DNA from: Streptomyces scopuliridis RB72
GTDB taxonomy: Bacteria; Actinomycetota; Actinomycetes; Streptomycetales; Streptomycetaceae
Assembly (NCBI RefSeq): GCF_000718095.1
Contig: NZ_JOEI01000013.1
Span: 1 to 64,000 of the forward strand
Direction of reading: 5' to 3'
DNA length: 64,000 nucleotides
The position numbers and the translations under genes were made by a program. Positions 40,462 through 49,190 of the stretch are shown here, piece after piece. Within the stretch, counting starts at the first letter, position 1. Each line of letters opens with the position of its first letter. Under the pieces are notes generated by a model. It searched no databases. It saw only the letters and a program-made list of their open reading frames with translations, and was not told where the DNA came from.

Positions 40462-41442
40462 CTACCGGACGCTGAAGCCGAACGTCGTGGCCGAGGTGAA
40501 CACCTCACCCGGCCGCAGCACCGTGCTCGGGAACGCGGGCCGGTTCGGGGAGTCCGGGAAGTGCTGGGTCTCCAGGGCGATCCCGTCCCCGGGACCGTAC
40601 GGCTCTCCGTCGAAGTGGTCGCCGGTGTAGAGCTGCATCCCCGGCTCCGTGGTGGTCACGGTCAGCACCCGGCCGGACACCGGGTCGTACAGCTCGGCCG
40701 CCGGGCCCGTGCCGTCCAGGACGAAGTTGTGGTCGTAGCCGGAGCCCACCGGGCGCGGCGCGCGGAAGTCGAAGCGGGTGCCCTCGACCGGTGTCAGCTC
40801 CCCGGTCGGTACGGCGGTGTCGCCCACCGGCGTGATGTGCCCCGCCGCGATGCGCAGTTCGTGGCCGGTCGCGGGACCGCTGCCCGCGCCGCCCAGATTC
40901 CAGTAGGTGTGATTCGTCGGGTTCACATGCGTCGGAGCGTCCGTCACCGCGCGGTAGTCGATCCGCAGGGCTCCGTCCGCGTCCAGCGTGTATGTCGCCG
41001 AGATGTCCAGCCGACCGGGGAAGCCCTCCTCGCCGTCGGGGCTGATCCGCGACAGCCGTACCCCGTGGTCCCCGGCCGGCTCCGCGTCCCACACGCGCCG
41101 GTCGAAGCCCCGCTCACCGCCGTGCAGACTGTTCGGCCCGTCGTTGGGCGCGAGCCGATAGGTACGGCCGTCGAGCGTGAAGGCCGCGCCCCCGATGCGG
41201 TTCGCGTACCGGCCCACCAGCGCCCCGAAGTACGGCCCGCCGGCGCCCAGATAGCCCGGCAGATCCGGGAAGCCGAGCGCCACATTGGCGACGGTGCCGT
41301 TCCGGTCGGGTATCTCGACCGACTGCACGATGCCGCCGTACGTCAGCAGACGCAGTCGGGTACCGGCCCGTTCGAGGGTCCAGCGGTGGACGGGCGTACC
41401 CTCACCGGTCGCACCGACGCGCTCCGTGTTCATGACAGTCAC
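40462..41442 (-). CDS. galM: Aldose 1-epimerase
   Basis: The enzyme interconverts alpha and beta anomers of aldoses. Motifs are LTYGGIVQSVEIPDRNG, GPYFGALVGRYANRI, NDGPNSLHGGERGFDRRVW (catalytic His region), VNPTNHTYWNLGG (second His) and a late FDGEPYGPGDGIALETQHFPDSPN with the catalytic Glu. At 326 residues it is family length. Start is GTG 41442, or ATG 41433 three codons later; neither has a strong Shine-Dalgarno. Its neighbour, a beta-glucosidase, releases glucose that this enzyme would equilibrate. Confidence 0.94.
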   Translation of the reverse strand: MTVMNTERVGATGEGTPVHRWTLERAGTRLRLLTYGGIVQSVEIPDRNGTVANVALGFPDLPGYLGAGGPYFGALVGRYANRIGGAAFTLDGRTYRLAPNDGPNSLHGGERGFDRRVWDAEPAGDHGVRLSRISPDGEEGFPGRLDISATYTLDADGALRIDYRAVTDAPTHVNPTNHTYWNLGGAGSGPATGHELRIAAGHITPVGDTAVPTGELTPVEGTRFDFRAPRPVGSGYDHNFVLDGTGPAAELYDPVSGRVLTVTTTEPGMQLYTGDHFDGEPYGPGDGIALETQHFPDSPNRPAFPSTVLRPGEVFTSATTFGFSVR

Positions 41443-41473
41443 GATCGAGAACCCTACGCCGGGGAGCGCCGGG

Positions 41474-42445
41474 CTACGTGGGCGGCTTCACGGCCGTGAC
41501 ATTGCGGTACGCGATCTCCGCCAGCATGCTCTGCCCGTCCTTGCTGGGATGGAACCAGTCCCAGTGGCTCAGCTGCTCGCCGGTGAACCGGAAGTCGAAG
41601 ACCGCACCGCCGTCGTACCGGCAGCGCAGGTCCTTCGCGCACACGTCCTTCAGCACGTTGTTGTACGACACGACCCGCTCGTACACCATGTTCCGCCGGT
41701 CCTGCGCCTGCTTGCTCATGTCCTGCGAGTCCCCGAGCATCGTGGCGCAGATCCCCAGCTTCCAGATCTGCCGGCCCAGCGGATTGCCCCGGCCGGTCGA
41801 CCAGAGCCGCTTCAGATCCGGCACGCTCGACACATACACCTGCGCCTTGGGCGCACCGGCGCGCAACTGGCGCATCGACGCCTCGAACGACGTGCGGAAG
41901 TCGGCGACCGGTGTCATCTGCTCCGCGGTGTCCTGGCAGGCGTCATTGGCGCCCACCATGATCGTGACCAGCTCGGGCTTGTTCTGCGCGGCCTGTGCGA
42001 GCTGGCCGGGCAGGTCGGACATCTTGGCGCCGGTCGCGGCGTGGTTCCAGCTGCGCTCCTTCGCCGCCGGAGCGCCGAGCAGCCGCAGGGCCAGGCTGCG
42101 TACCTTGCTGTCCGTACCCGTCGACCAGGACACCTCAGGGCAGTCCGCGAGCACCACACACGCGTCGAAGCCACGGGTGATCGAGTCACCGACCGCCGCC
42201 ACCGAGCCCGGGGCGCGGTTCCACAGGGGCGGGCGCGCGGAGGGGCCGGTGCGCTTTACCTCCGTGTCGGACGAGGATCCGCCGAAGACACCACAGCCCG
42301 CCAGCAGGCCGGTCACGGTCAGTACCGCGGCGGTCGCGGCGGCCGTCCCGGCGCGTGAGCGCCGCCCACGGCGCCCCTTCCCGGCCGGGCGGCGATCCCC
42401 GCTCCGACCGCCGCTCCCGCTCCGGCTCCGAAGGCTCTTCCGCAT
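41474..42445 (-). CDS. SGNH/GDSL hydrolase lipoprotein
   Basis: A basic N-terminus and hydrophobic segment end in the lipobox LLAGC (Cys51), so the protein should be lipid-anchored outside the membrane. The esterase blocks follow: block I AAVGDSITRGFDAC (Ser88), block II with ATGAKMSDLPGQL, block III VGANDACQDT, and block V DWFHPSKDGQ with the catalytic Asp and His. Several Cys pairs suggest disulfides. The 323-residue protein probably cleaves an ester in the cell envelope or an external lipid. It is transcribed with or just after its own promoter facing the DUF3145 gene. Confidence 0.92.
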   Translation of the reverse strand: MRKSLRSRSGSGGRSGDRRPAGKGRRGRRSRAGTAAATAAVLTVTGLLAGCGVFGGSSSDTEVKRTGPSARPPLWNRAPGSVAAVGDSITRGFDACVVLADCPEVSWSTGTDSKVRSLALRLLGAPAAKERSWNHAATGAKMSDLPGQLAQAAQNKPELVTIMVGANDACQDTAEQMTPVADFRTSFEASMRQLRAGAPKAQVYVSSVPDLKRLWSTGRGNPLGRQIWKLGICATMLGDSQDMSKQAQDRRNMVYERVVSYNNVLKDVCAKDLRCRYDGGAVFDFRFTGEQLSHWDWFHPSKDGQSMLAEIAYRNVTAVKPPT

Positions 42446-42744
42446 CAGGGTCCCTCCCCTTGGCGTCCTCTTTGCATCCTCTTGATCAGTCTGGCGTCTT
42501 CAGGCATCCGGTGGCGTCCTGCCGAGTGAAAGCTTCGCGCATATCGGCCCCGGGACCGACCGTACGTCACCGCGGGCACCCCGCCGCACGGTAGTTTTTC
42601 CCACGTCGAACCAGAGGCGTCCGTTCTCTTGGCTCCGGTAAATTACATCACGTCACATGCTGTCCCTTTTGCGGAGTTTCACTCCCGATGCTGTTTACTG
42701 AGGCCGCTGGGAAAGGCGAACCTCGTCCCACACTGGAGGTCCCG
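42446..42744. other. Divergent intergenic region
   Basis: This is the gap between the lipoprotein and DUF3145 genes. It includes an AT-rich block (GGTAAATTACATCACG, about 42638-42655), which probably holds the plus-strand promoter. An in-frame ATG at 42688 upstream of the DUF3145 start is not supported by homology. No other gene is visible. Confidence 0.5.
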
Positions 42745-43239
42745 GTGACGACACGTGGAGTTCTGTACATCCACTCCGCACCACGCGCGATGTGCCCGCA
42801 CATCGAATGGGCGGTGGCCGGAGTGCTCGGTCTGCGGGTCCAGCTCGACTGGATCCGGCAGCCGGCGTCGCCGGGCACCTGGAGAGCCGAGGTCTCCTGG
42901 AAGGGCCGGGCGGGCACCGCCTCCAAACTCGCCTCCGCCCTGCGCGGCTGGCAGATGCTCCGCTTCGAGGTCACGGCGGAACCTTGCGCCACCGCCGAGG
43001 GCGAGCGCTACAGCGCCACGCCCGATCTGGGCATCTTCCACGCCGTCACCGGAATGCACGGCGACATCCTGGTCCCCGAGGACCGGCTGCGCGCCGCGCT
43101 CGCGCGCTCCCAGCAGGGCGAGACCCAGCTGGAGGCGGAGGTCGCCAAGCTGCTCGGCAAGCCGTGGGACGACGAGCTGGAGCCGTTCCGGTACGCGGGC
43201 GAGGGCGCCCCCGTCCGCTGGTTGCACCAAGTCGTGTGA
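42745..43239 (+). CDS. DUF3145 family protein
   Basis: The 164-residue soluble protein matches the actinobacterial DUF3145 family (RGVLYIHSAPRAMCPHIEWA, RGWQMLRFEVTAEPCATAEGERYS, IFHAVTGMHGDILVPEDRLR and LGKPWDDELEPFRYAGEGAPVRWLHQVV). Function unknown. It occurs close to the fab genes here, as I recall for other streptomycetes, which hints at but does not prove a link. GTG 42745 with GGAGG 6 bp upstream is preferred over the upstream ATG. Confidence 0.9.
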   Translation: MTTRGVLYIHSAPRAMCPHIEWAVAGVLGLRVQLDWIRQPASPGTWRAEVSWKGRAGTASKLASALRGWQMLRFEVTAEPCATAEGERYSATPDLGIFHAVTGMHGDILVPEDRLRAALARSQQGETQLEAEVAKLLGKPWDDELEPFRYAGEGAPVRWLHQVV

Positions 43240-43272
43240 GCGGGCGGGGCCCTCCCGTCCTACCGTGGCTCC

Positions 43273-44148
43273 ATGGCTGATCACCTCGCAGTAGCTGTCC
43301 TCGGCACCGGCATCATGGGCGCCGCGATGGCCCGTAATCTCTGCCGCGCCGGACATGACGTCCGCGTCTGGAACCGCACCCCCGCCAAGGCCGAAGCGCT
43401 GGTCGCCGACGGCGCGCGGGCCTTCGCGACCCCCGCGGAGGCCGTCGCCGACGCGGATGTCGTCCTCACGATGGTGTACGACGGCCCCGCCGCCCTGGAG
43501 GCCGTGACGGCCGCCGGCCCGGGTCTGCGGCCCGGCGCCATCTGGCTCCAGACGACGACCGTGGGCATCGAGGCCGTTCCCTCACTCGCCGATCTGGCCC
43601 GTCATCACGGGCTGGTCTTCATCGACGCACCCGTGCTCGGTACGAAGGCGCCCGCCGAGAGCGGCGACCTCCTGATCCTGGCCGCGGGCCCCGAGGCGGC
43701 GCGCGCCCCGCTCGCGTCCGTACTCGACGCCATCGGCAGCCGTACCGTCTGGCTGGGCGAGGACGGCTCCACCGCCGCCGCCAGCCGGCTGAAGCTCGTC
43801 TGCAACAGCTGGGTGATCGCTCTCACCAACGGCGCGGCCGAGGCGCTCGCGCTGGCCAAGGGGCTCGACGTGGACCCGCGGTACTTCCTGGAGGCCATGG
43901 CCGGCGGTTCGCTGGACTGCGGCTATCTCCACGCCAAGGCCGCCGCCATCATTGAGGGCGACTACACCCCGAGCTTCTCGGTCGCCACGGCGGGCAAGGA
44001 CGCCCGGCTGATCGTGGAGGCCGGGACGTCGGCGGGCGTACGGCTGGATGTGGCGGCGGCGTCCGCGGAGCGGTTCCGCCGGGCGGAGGCCCAGGGGCAC
44101 GGCGACGAGGACATGGCGGCCACGTACTTCGCCAGCTTCGACGGCTGA
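43273..44148 (+). CDS. NAD(P)-dependent beta-hydroxyacid dehydrogenase
   Basis: This is a member of the 3-hydroxyisobutyrate dehydrogenase family. The Rossmann loop VAVLGTGIMGAAMARNLCRAGHDVRVWNRT opens the protein, DVVLTMVYD and GAIWLQTTTVGIEAV follow, VFIDAPVLGTKAPAESGDLLILAAG is the substrate signature, and the catalytic Lys lies in SRLKLVCNSWVIALTNGAAEALAL. The 291-residue length is standard. It starts 33 bp after DUF3145 and could be cotranscribed. The substrate cannot be set from sequence. Confidence 0.93.
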   Translation: MADHLAVAVLGTGIMGAAMARNLCRAGHDVRVWNRTPAKAEALVADGARAFATPAEAVADADVVLTMVYDGPAALEAVTAAGPGLRPGAIWLQTTTVGIEAVPSLADLARHHGLVFIDAPVLGTKAPAESGDLLILAAGPEAARAPLASVLDAIGSRTVWLGEDGSTAAASRLKLVCNSWVIALTNGAAEALALAKGLDVDPRYFLEAMAGGSLDCGYLHAKAAAIIEGDYTPSFSVATAGKDARLIVEAGTSAGVRLDVAAASAERFRRAEAQGHGDEDMAATYFASFDG

Positions 44149-44341
44149 GGCGCCGCCCGGTCTCCGCCACCGCTCGGTCCGCTTCCTGGCTCAAACTCCG
44201 TTCCCTCGATGGGGTGGTCGTCCGGCCGGTCCGGGCGTGTTGTTGTGTCCGGCTGCGACCCTTCGTATACGGCGACTTCGTGCGCGAGGGCCTTCGTGAA
44301 CAGGGACATGGGCAGGTGACAGGGACAGGGGGAGAAGCAGC

Positions 44342-45358
44342 GTGACCACACCCGGGACGGTCTGGGGTGCCTTCCTGCCGCTGGGCGGCGCCCTCGTCAA
44401 CGATCCGGCCGTGGTCGCCCGCTCGGACGGCCGGCTGGTCGTCCTCGCCGAGGGCCGGAACCACACTCTCGTCCTCATCCGGCAGAACAGGGATCTGAGC
44501 TGGTCCCCGTGGACGGAGTTACCCGGGGCCCGGATCAGCGGGGTGCCCGCCGCGATCCTGGGCCGTGACCGACTGCTGCGGGTCCTCTGGCGCACGCCGG
44601 GCGACGAACTGTTCGCCGGCCGGATCCCGGGCGAGTCCGGCACACGCCCGGTCAGGGTGGCCGACGGCGTCGCGGGCGATCCCGCCGCGGTGCTCAACGC
44701 CGACGGGCGGATCTCGGTGTTCTACCGGGGGACGGACCACACGGTCCGGTCGGTCAGCCACACCTCGGTGGCGTACGCCGTCTGGGCTCCCGCCGCCACG
44801 ATCGGCGGAGCCGCCGAGGGTGTCCCGTGCCCGGTCCTGGCGGCCGACGGGCGGGTGGCGGTGTTCGTACGGGGCGGTGACGGCGAGCTGTGGATCGCGG
44901 AGCAGCGGATCCCCGACACCACCAGCGACTGGACCCCCTTCGAGCGGCTCGCCAGGACCCCGGCCCTCTCCGCCCCGAAGGCCGCGCTCGACGCGGACGG
45001 CCGTATCCGGGTCTTCTGGCAGGGCCGGGACGGGGCGGGCTGCTTCCTGGGCCGGCAGGGGGACTACGCCGCGTGGAACCCGGAGGGCACGCTCAAGGGC
45101 GGCCTGGCGGGCGCGCCATATCCGTTCCGCTCCTCGCTGGACGGCCGTCTCCAGATCTTCGCGGCCGGCCCCGACCACGCGCTGTGGGTCGCCGGCCAGA
45201 AGACCGTCAACAGCGACCAGTTCACGGACTTCGCCCCCTTGAACGGCGCGCTCGCGGGCGCCCCGGTCCCCGCGTGTCACTCCGACGGCCGGATCTCCGT
45301 CTTCGTCCGCGGCACCGACGGCGTGCTCCGCTACGTGACGCAGAACTGGGCCCCTTAG
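44342..45358 (+). CDS. PLL-like beta-propeller lectin
   Basis: Six or seven repeats of about 47 residues share the pattern hydrophobic-x-DGRhxVFxxGxDxxLW (SDGRLVVLAEGRNHTL, ADGRISVFYRGTDHTV, ADGRVAVFVRGGDGELW, ADGRIRVFWQGRDGAG, DGRLQIFAAGPDHALW, SDGRISVFVRGTDGVL). This resembles the seven-blade propellers of the Photorhabdus PLL and tectonin-like lectins. There is no signal peptide, so the protein is cytoplasmic or exported by another route. GGGGGAG lies about 10 bp before GTG 44342. Sugar specificity unknown. Confidence 0.8.
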   Translation: MTTPGTVWGAFLPLGGALVNDPAVVARSDGRLVVLAEGRNHTLVLIRQNRDLSWSPWTELPGARISGVPAAILGRDRLLRVLWRTPGDELFAGRIPGESGTRPVRVADGVAGDPAAVLNADGRISVFYRGTDHTVRSVSHTSVAYAVWAPAATIGGAAEGVPCPVLAADGRVAVFVRGGDGELWIAEQRIPDTTSDWTPFERLARTPALSAPKAALDADGRIRVFWQGRDGAGCFLGRQGDYAAWNPEGTLKGGLAGAPYPFRSSLDGRLQIFAAGPDHALWVAGQKTVNSDQFTDFAPLNGALAGAPVPACHSDGRISVFVRGTDGVLRYVTQNWAP

Positions 45359-45380
45359 GTCCTGTCCGGCCCAAACCGGA

Positions 45381-45413
45381 GACGCCCGGCCGGGAAATCC
45401 CGGGCCGGGCGTC
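45381..45413. terminator. Terminator between lectin and fabF
   Basis: GACGCCCGGCC pairs with GGCCGGGCGTC, extended by GGG and CCC around AAAT. It separates two convergent genes and marks the end of the fab operon. Confidence 0.88.
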
Positions 45414-45466
45414 AGGGGCAAAGCGTGCCGGGAGGGGCACTAGGTTCGCCGGGAACCGCCGCGCGG

Positions 45467-46729
45467 TCAGACCGTACGCAGCGCCAGCACCACGTTGTGG
45501 CCGCCGAAACCGAACGAGTTGTTGATCGCCGCGATCGTGCCGCTGGGCAGATCGCGGGGGCCGTCGACGACGATGTCCGCGACGACCTCCTCGTCCAGAT
45601 CATCGACATTGATCGTCGGCGGGGCCTTGCGGTGGTAGAGCGCGAGGACCGTCGCCACGGTCTCGATACCGCCCGCGCCGCCCAGCAGATGGCCCGTCAT
45701 CGACTTCGTCGCGGAGACCGCGACATGGTCGAGATCGTCGCCGAGCACCCGGCGCAGCGCCTTGATCTCGGCGACATCGCCCTGCGGCGTCGACGTGGCG
45801 TGCGCGTTGAGGTGCATGACCTCGGCCGGCTTGAGGTCCGTGTGGTCGAGCAGGTTCTCCATGGCCTTGGCGATACCGCGGCCGGTGGGCTCGGGCTGCG
45901 CGATGTGGTGGGCGTCCGAGGACAGGCCCTGGCCCAGCAGCTCGCAGTAGACCCGCGCGCCGCGCTTGGCCGCGTGCTCGGCCGACTCCAGGACGATCAC
46001 GCCCGCGCCCTCACCGAGGACGAAGCCGTCACGGCCCTTGTCGTACGGGCGCGAGGCCTTGGTGGGCTCGTCGTTGTTCTTGGACATCGCCATCATGTTG
46101 GCGAACGCCGCGATGGGCAGGGGGTGGATGGCCGCTTCCGTACCACCGGCGACGACCACGTCGGCGCGGCCGGTACGGATCATCTCCACCGCGTAGCCGA
46201 CGGCCTCGGCGCCCGACGCGCAGGCGGAGACCGGGGTGTGCACGCCCGCGCGGGCGCCCACCTCCAGGCTGACATTGGCGGAGGGGCTGTTGGGCATCAG
46301 CATCGGCACGGTGTGCGGGGAGACGCGGCGTTCGCCCCGCTCCTTGAGCACGTCGTACTGGTCGAGCAGGGTGGTCACGCCGCCGATGCCGGAGGCGATC
46401 ACGGTACCGAGCCGGTCGGCGTCGACCGAGGGGTCATCCCCGGCCCTGGCGGTGTAACCCGCGTCCGCCCAGGCCTCCCTGGCCGCGATCAGCGCGAACT
46501 GCGCCGAGCGGTCCAGTTTGCGGGCGAGCGGGCGGGGCAGGACATCGCCGGGGTCGACCGCGGCGACCGCGGCGATACGGACCGGCAGTTGGGCGAAACG
46601 TTCGCCTTCGAGGGGACGTACTCCGGAGCGGCCCGCGAGCAGACCCTCCCAGGTCGTTGCGCTGTCGCCACCCAGTGGTGTGGTTGCGCCGATACCGGTG
46701 ACGACCACGGTGCGATTGGTCGAGTTCAC
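45467..46729 (-). CDS. fabF: 3-oxoacyl-ACP synthase II (FabF)
   Basis: FabF condenses malonyl-ACP with acyl-ACP in fatty-acid elongation. The thiolase-fold residues are present: Cys170 in HTPVSACASGAEAVG, His in LNAHATSTPQGD, Lys and His in SATKSMTGHLLGGAGG, and a final NNSFGFGGHN. At 420 residues it is full length. GTG 46729 is preceded by GGAGAAAG. It is last in the fabD-fabH-acpP-fabF series, 98 bp after acpP, and ends before a strong terminator. Confidence 0.97.
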   Translation of the reverse strand: MNSTNRTVVVTGIGATTPLGGDSATTWEGLLAGRSGVRPLEGERFAQLPVRIAAVAAVDPGDVLPRPLARKLDRSAQFALIAAREAWADAGYTARAGDDPSVDADRLGTVIASGIGGVTTLLDQYDVLKERGERRVSPHTVPMLMPNSPSANVSLEVGARAGVHTPVSACASGAEAVGYAVEMIRTGRADVVVAGGTEAAIHPLPIAAFANMMAMSKNNDEPTKASRPYDKGRDGFVLGEGAGVIVLESAEHAAKRGARVYCELLGQGLSSDAHHIAQPEPTGRGIAKAMENLLDHTDLKPAEVMHLNAHATSTPQGDVAEIKALRRVLGDDLDHVAVSATKSMTGHLLGGAGGIETVATVLALYHRKAPPTINVDDLDEEVVADIVVDGPRDLPSGTIAAINNSFGFGGHNVVLALRTV

Positions 46730-46827
46730 TGGAATTCTTTCTCCACGTGTAGAGGGTGCTGAATTTTTACGGCGCCACCACTGGGTGGCGGATGCCGCGC
46801 GATGGGTCAGCGCGAGAGGTCAGGCGG

Positions 46828-47079
46828 TCAGACGGCCTGGTGCTTCGCGATGTAGTCGGCGGCGTCGCCAACCGTCTTGAGGTTCTTGACGTCGTCGTCC
46901 GGGATCTTCACGTCGAAGCGCTCTTCGGCGGCGACGACGACCTCGACCATGGACAGCGAGTCGACATCCAGATCGTCGGTGAAGGACTTGTCCAGCTGGA
47001 CGTCCTCGACCGGGATACCGGCGATCTCATTAACGATCTCGGCGAGACCGTCGACGATCTCTTCCTGGGTGGCGGCCAT
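46828..47079 (-). CDS. acpP: Acyl carrier protein of fatty-acid synthesis
   Basis: The 83-residue four-helix protein carries the growing acyl chain on a phosphopantetheine attached to Ser41 in DDLDVDSLSMVEVVVAAEE. Acidic helix II, the VKNLKTVGD loop and the terminal helix DAADYIAKHQAV are all standard. GAAGGAG lies 7 bp before the ATG. Its place between fabH and fabF identifies it as the housekeeping ACP rather than a polyketide ACP. Confidence 0.97.
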   Translation of the reverse strand: MAATQEEIVDGLAEIVNEIAGIPVEDVQLDKSFTDDLDVDSLSMVEVVVAAEERFDVKIPDDDVKNLKTVGDAADYIAKHQAV

Positions 47080-47145
47080 GTTGGCGCTCCTTCGATGTTG
47101 AGCAGAGGGATATATCGGAACACGCTCCGGAAAGATCCGGTGTGC

Positions 47146-48147
47146 CTAGGGGAGGGTAACGACCGTCGCGGCGTAGACAAGACCCGCCCCGAAGCCGATG
47201 ACGAGCGCGGTGTCGCCACTCTTCGCCTGTCCGGTCGCCAGGAGCCGCTCCATCGCGAGCGGGATCGAGGCGGCCGAGGTGTTGCCGGTGGTCTCCACGT
47301 CACGGGCGACCGTGACGCTCTCCGGCAGCTTCAGAGTCTTCACCATCGAGTCGATGATCCGCATATTGGCCTGGTGCGGAATGAAGACGTCCAGGTCGGC
47401 GGAGCTGATTCCGGCGGCGTCCAGCGCCTGCTGGGCCACCTTCGCCATCTCGAAGACGGCCCAGCGGAAGACCGCCTGGCCCTCCTGCGTGATGGCCGGG
47501 AACTTCTCCACCGTTCCGTCGCGGTAGGCGTCCCACGGCACGGTCTGCTTGATGGTGTCGGACTTGTCGCCCTCGGAGCCCCAGACGGTGGGGCCGATCA
47601 TCGGCTCCTTGGCGGGTCCGACGACCACGGCGCCCGCGCCGTCGCCGAACAGGAAGGCCGTCGCACGGTCCTCCAGATCGGTCAGGTCCGAGAGCCGTTC
47701 GACACCGATGACCAGGACGTACTCCGCCGAGCCCTCGACGACCATGCCCTTGGCCAGGGTCAGTCCGTAGCCGAAGCCGGCGCAGCCCGCGGAGATGTCG
47801 AACGCGGCGGGCCTGCCCGCGCCGATCTTGTCCGCGATCTCGGTCGCGACGGCCGGGGTCTGCTTGAAGTGCGAGACGGTGGAGACGATCACACCGTCGA
47901 TCTGCTCCGGAGTGATCCCGGCGTCCGCGATCGCCTTGCCGGACGCCTCGATGGACATCGCGGCGACCGTCTCCTCCGGGGAGGCCCAGTGGCGGGTCGC
48001 GATGCCGGAGCGGGAGCGGATCCACTCGTCGGAGGAGTCGATCGTTTCGAGGATCACCTCGTTGGGCACGACCCGGGTCGGGCGGTAGCCGCCCACGCCC
48101 ATGATGCGCGCGTACGGGGCGCCCTTGCTGGGCTTGATCTTCGACAT
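47146..48147 (-). CDS. fabH: 3-oxoacyl-ACP synthase III (FabH)
   Basis: FabH starts fatty-acid chains from acyl-CoA and malonyl-ACP, and in Streptomyces it accepts branched starters. The triad is visible: Cys122 in FDISAGCAGFGYG, His in DVFIPHQANMRIID and Asn in ETTGNTSAASIPLAME. The C-terminus GFGAGLVYAATVV is standard, and the length is 333 residues. It starts 12 bp after the fabD stop, so the two are cotranscribed. Confidence 0.97.
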   Translation of the reverse strand: MSKIKPSKGAPYARIMGVGGYRPTRVVPNEVILETIDSSDEWIRSRSGIATRHWASPEETVAAMSIEASGKAIADAGITPEQIDGVIVSTVSHFKQTPAVATEIADKIGAGRPAAFDISAGCAGFGYGLTLAKGMVVEGSAEYVLVIGVERLSDLTDLEDRATAFLFGDGAGAVVVGPAKEPMIGPTVWGSEGDKSDTIKQTVPWDAYRDGTVEKFPAITQEGQAVFRWAVFEMAKVAQQALDAAGISSADLDVFIPHQANMRIIDSMVKTLKLPESVTVARDVETTGNTSAASIPLAMERLLATGQAKSGDTALVIGFGAGLVYAATVVTLP

Positions 48148-48159
48148 GCTCTCTGACTC

Positions 48160-49107
48160 CTATTCAGCCGTGGAGGAGTGTTCGGCGATCAGCGCCCGGG
48201 CCGCGTCGAGGTCATCCGGTTTCTTCAGCGCCAGGGTCTTCACGCCAGGCAGGGCGCGCTTGGCGATACCCGTCAGGGTGCCGCCGGGGCACAGCTCGAT
48301 CAGCGCGGTCACGCCCCGCTCCTTGAAGGTCTCCATGCACAGGTCCCAGCGGACCGGGTTGGCGACCTGGCCGACCAGGCGGGTCACGATTCCGGAGCCG
48401 GTGGCGACGGCCTGTCCGTCGCGGTTCGAGACGTACGGTACGACCGGGTCGGCGACGGAGACGGAACGCGCGGCCGTGTCGAGCTTCTCGACCGCGGGTG
48501 CCATGTGGTGCGTGTGGAACGCGCCGGCGACCTTGAGCGCCACCACGCGCCGTACGCCCTCCGGCTTGTCGGCCTCCAGCGCCGCGAGTTGTTCGAGCGT
48601 GCCGGCCGCGACGATCTGGCCCGCGCCGTTCACATTGGCGGGGGTCAGACCGAGCTTCTCCAGATGCGCGAGGGTGGTTTCCGGTTCACCGCCGAGCAGC
48701 GCCGACATCCCGGTCTCCGTGATGGCGGCGGCCTCGGCCATCGCCATCCCCCGGGCGCGTACGAGCGACAGGGCCACCTCGTCGGGGACCACACCCGCCA
48801 GCGCCGTGGCGGCCAGTTCACCGACGCTGTGGCCGGCCGTGACACCGACGTCGCGCGCCACGTCCTCGGTGGTGGGAAAGAGCTGACGGGCGGAGAGCAG
48901 GGCGGCGGCGACCAGCAGCGGCTGGGCCACGGCGGTGTCCCTGATCTCGTCCGCGTCGGCCTTCGTGCCGTAGTGGACCAGATCCAAATCGATGGCGGCC
49001 GACCATGCCCGCAGCCGGTCTTCGGCGCCGGGCAGGTCGAGCCAGGGAGTCAGGAAGCCGGGCGTCTGAGCGCCTTGGCCGGGAGCGACGAGTACGAGCA
49101 CCCTCAC
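48160..49107 (-). CDS. fabD: Malonyl-CoA:ACP transacylase (FabD)
   Basis: FabD loads malonyl onto ACP. The active site is GHSVGELAA with Ser94, preceded by the oxyanion motif LVAPGQGAQTPGF and followed by GAFHTHHMAPAVEKL with the catalytic His. It has 315 residues. The start is GTG 49107 with a purine-rich AAGAGAGAG in front. It is first in the operon behind its own promoter and downstream of fasR. Confidence 0.96.
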   Translation of the reverse strand: MRVLVLVAPGQGAQTPGFLTPWLDLPGAEDRLRAWSAAIDLDLVHYGTKADADEIRDTAVAQPLLVAAALLSARQLFPTTEDVARDVGVTAGHSVGELAATALAGVVPDEVALSLVRARGMAMAEAAAITETGMSALLGGEPETTLAHLEKLGLTPANVNGAGQIVAAGTLEQLAALEADKPEGVRRVVALKVAGAFHTHHMAPAVEKLDTAARSVSVADPVVPYVSNRDGQAVATGSGIVTRLVGQVANPVRWDLCMETFKERGVTALIELCPGGTLTGIAKRALPGVKTLALKKPDDLDAARALIAEHSSTAE

Positions 49108-49157
49108 ACTCTCTCTTGCGAAGGGTCTTCACCGCCCGTGGGGAGGGGAACGAAGAA

Positions 49158-49186
49158 CCGCTAGGGGAATTGTTGGAGTACGACAA
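49158..49186 (-). promoter_or_regulatory. fabD operon promoter
   Basis: On the minus strand TTGTCG (49186-49181), a 17-bp gap and TAGCGG (49163-49158) lie between the fasR stop and the fabD start. This would give a 5' leader of about 44 bases. In S. coelicolor this operon is activated by FasR binding at this position (known from that species); the site here is inferred. Confidence 0.6.
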
Positions 49187-49190
49187 AAGT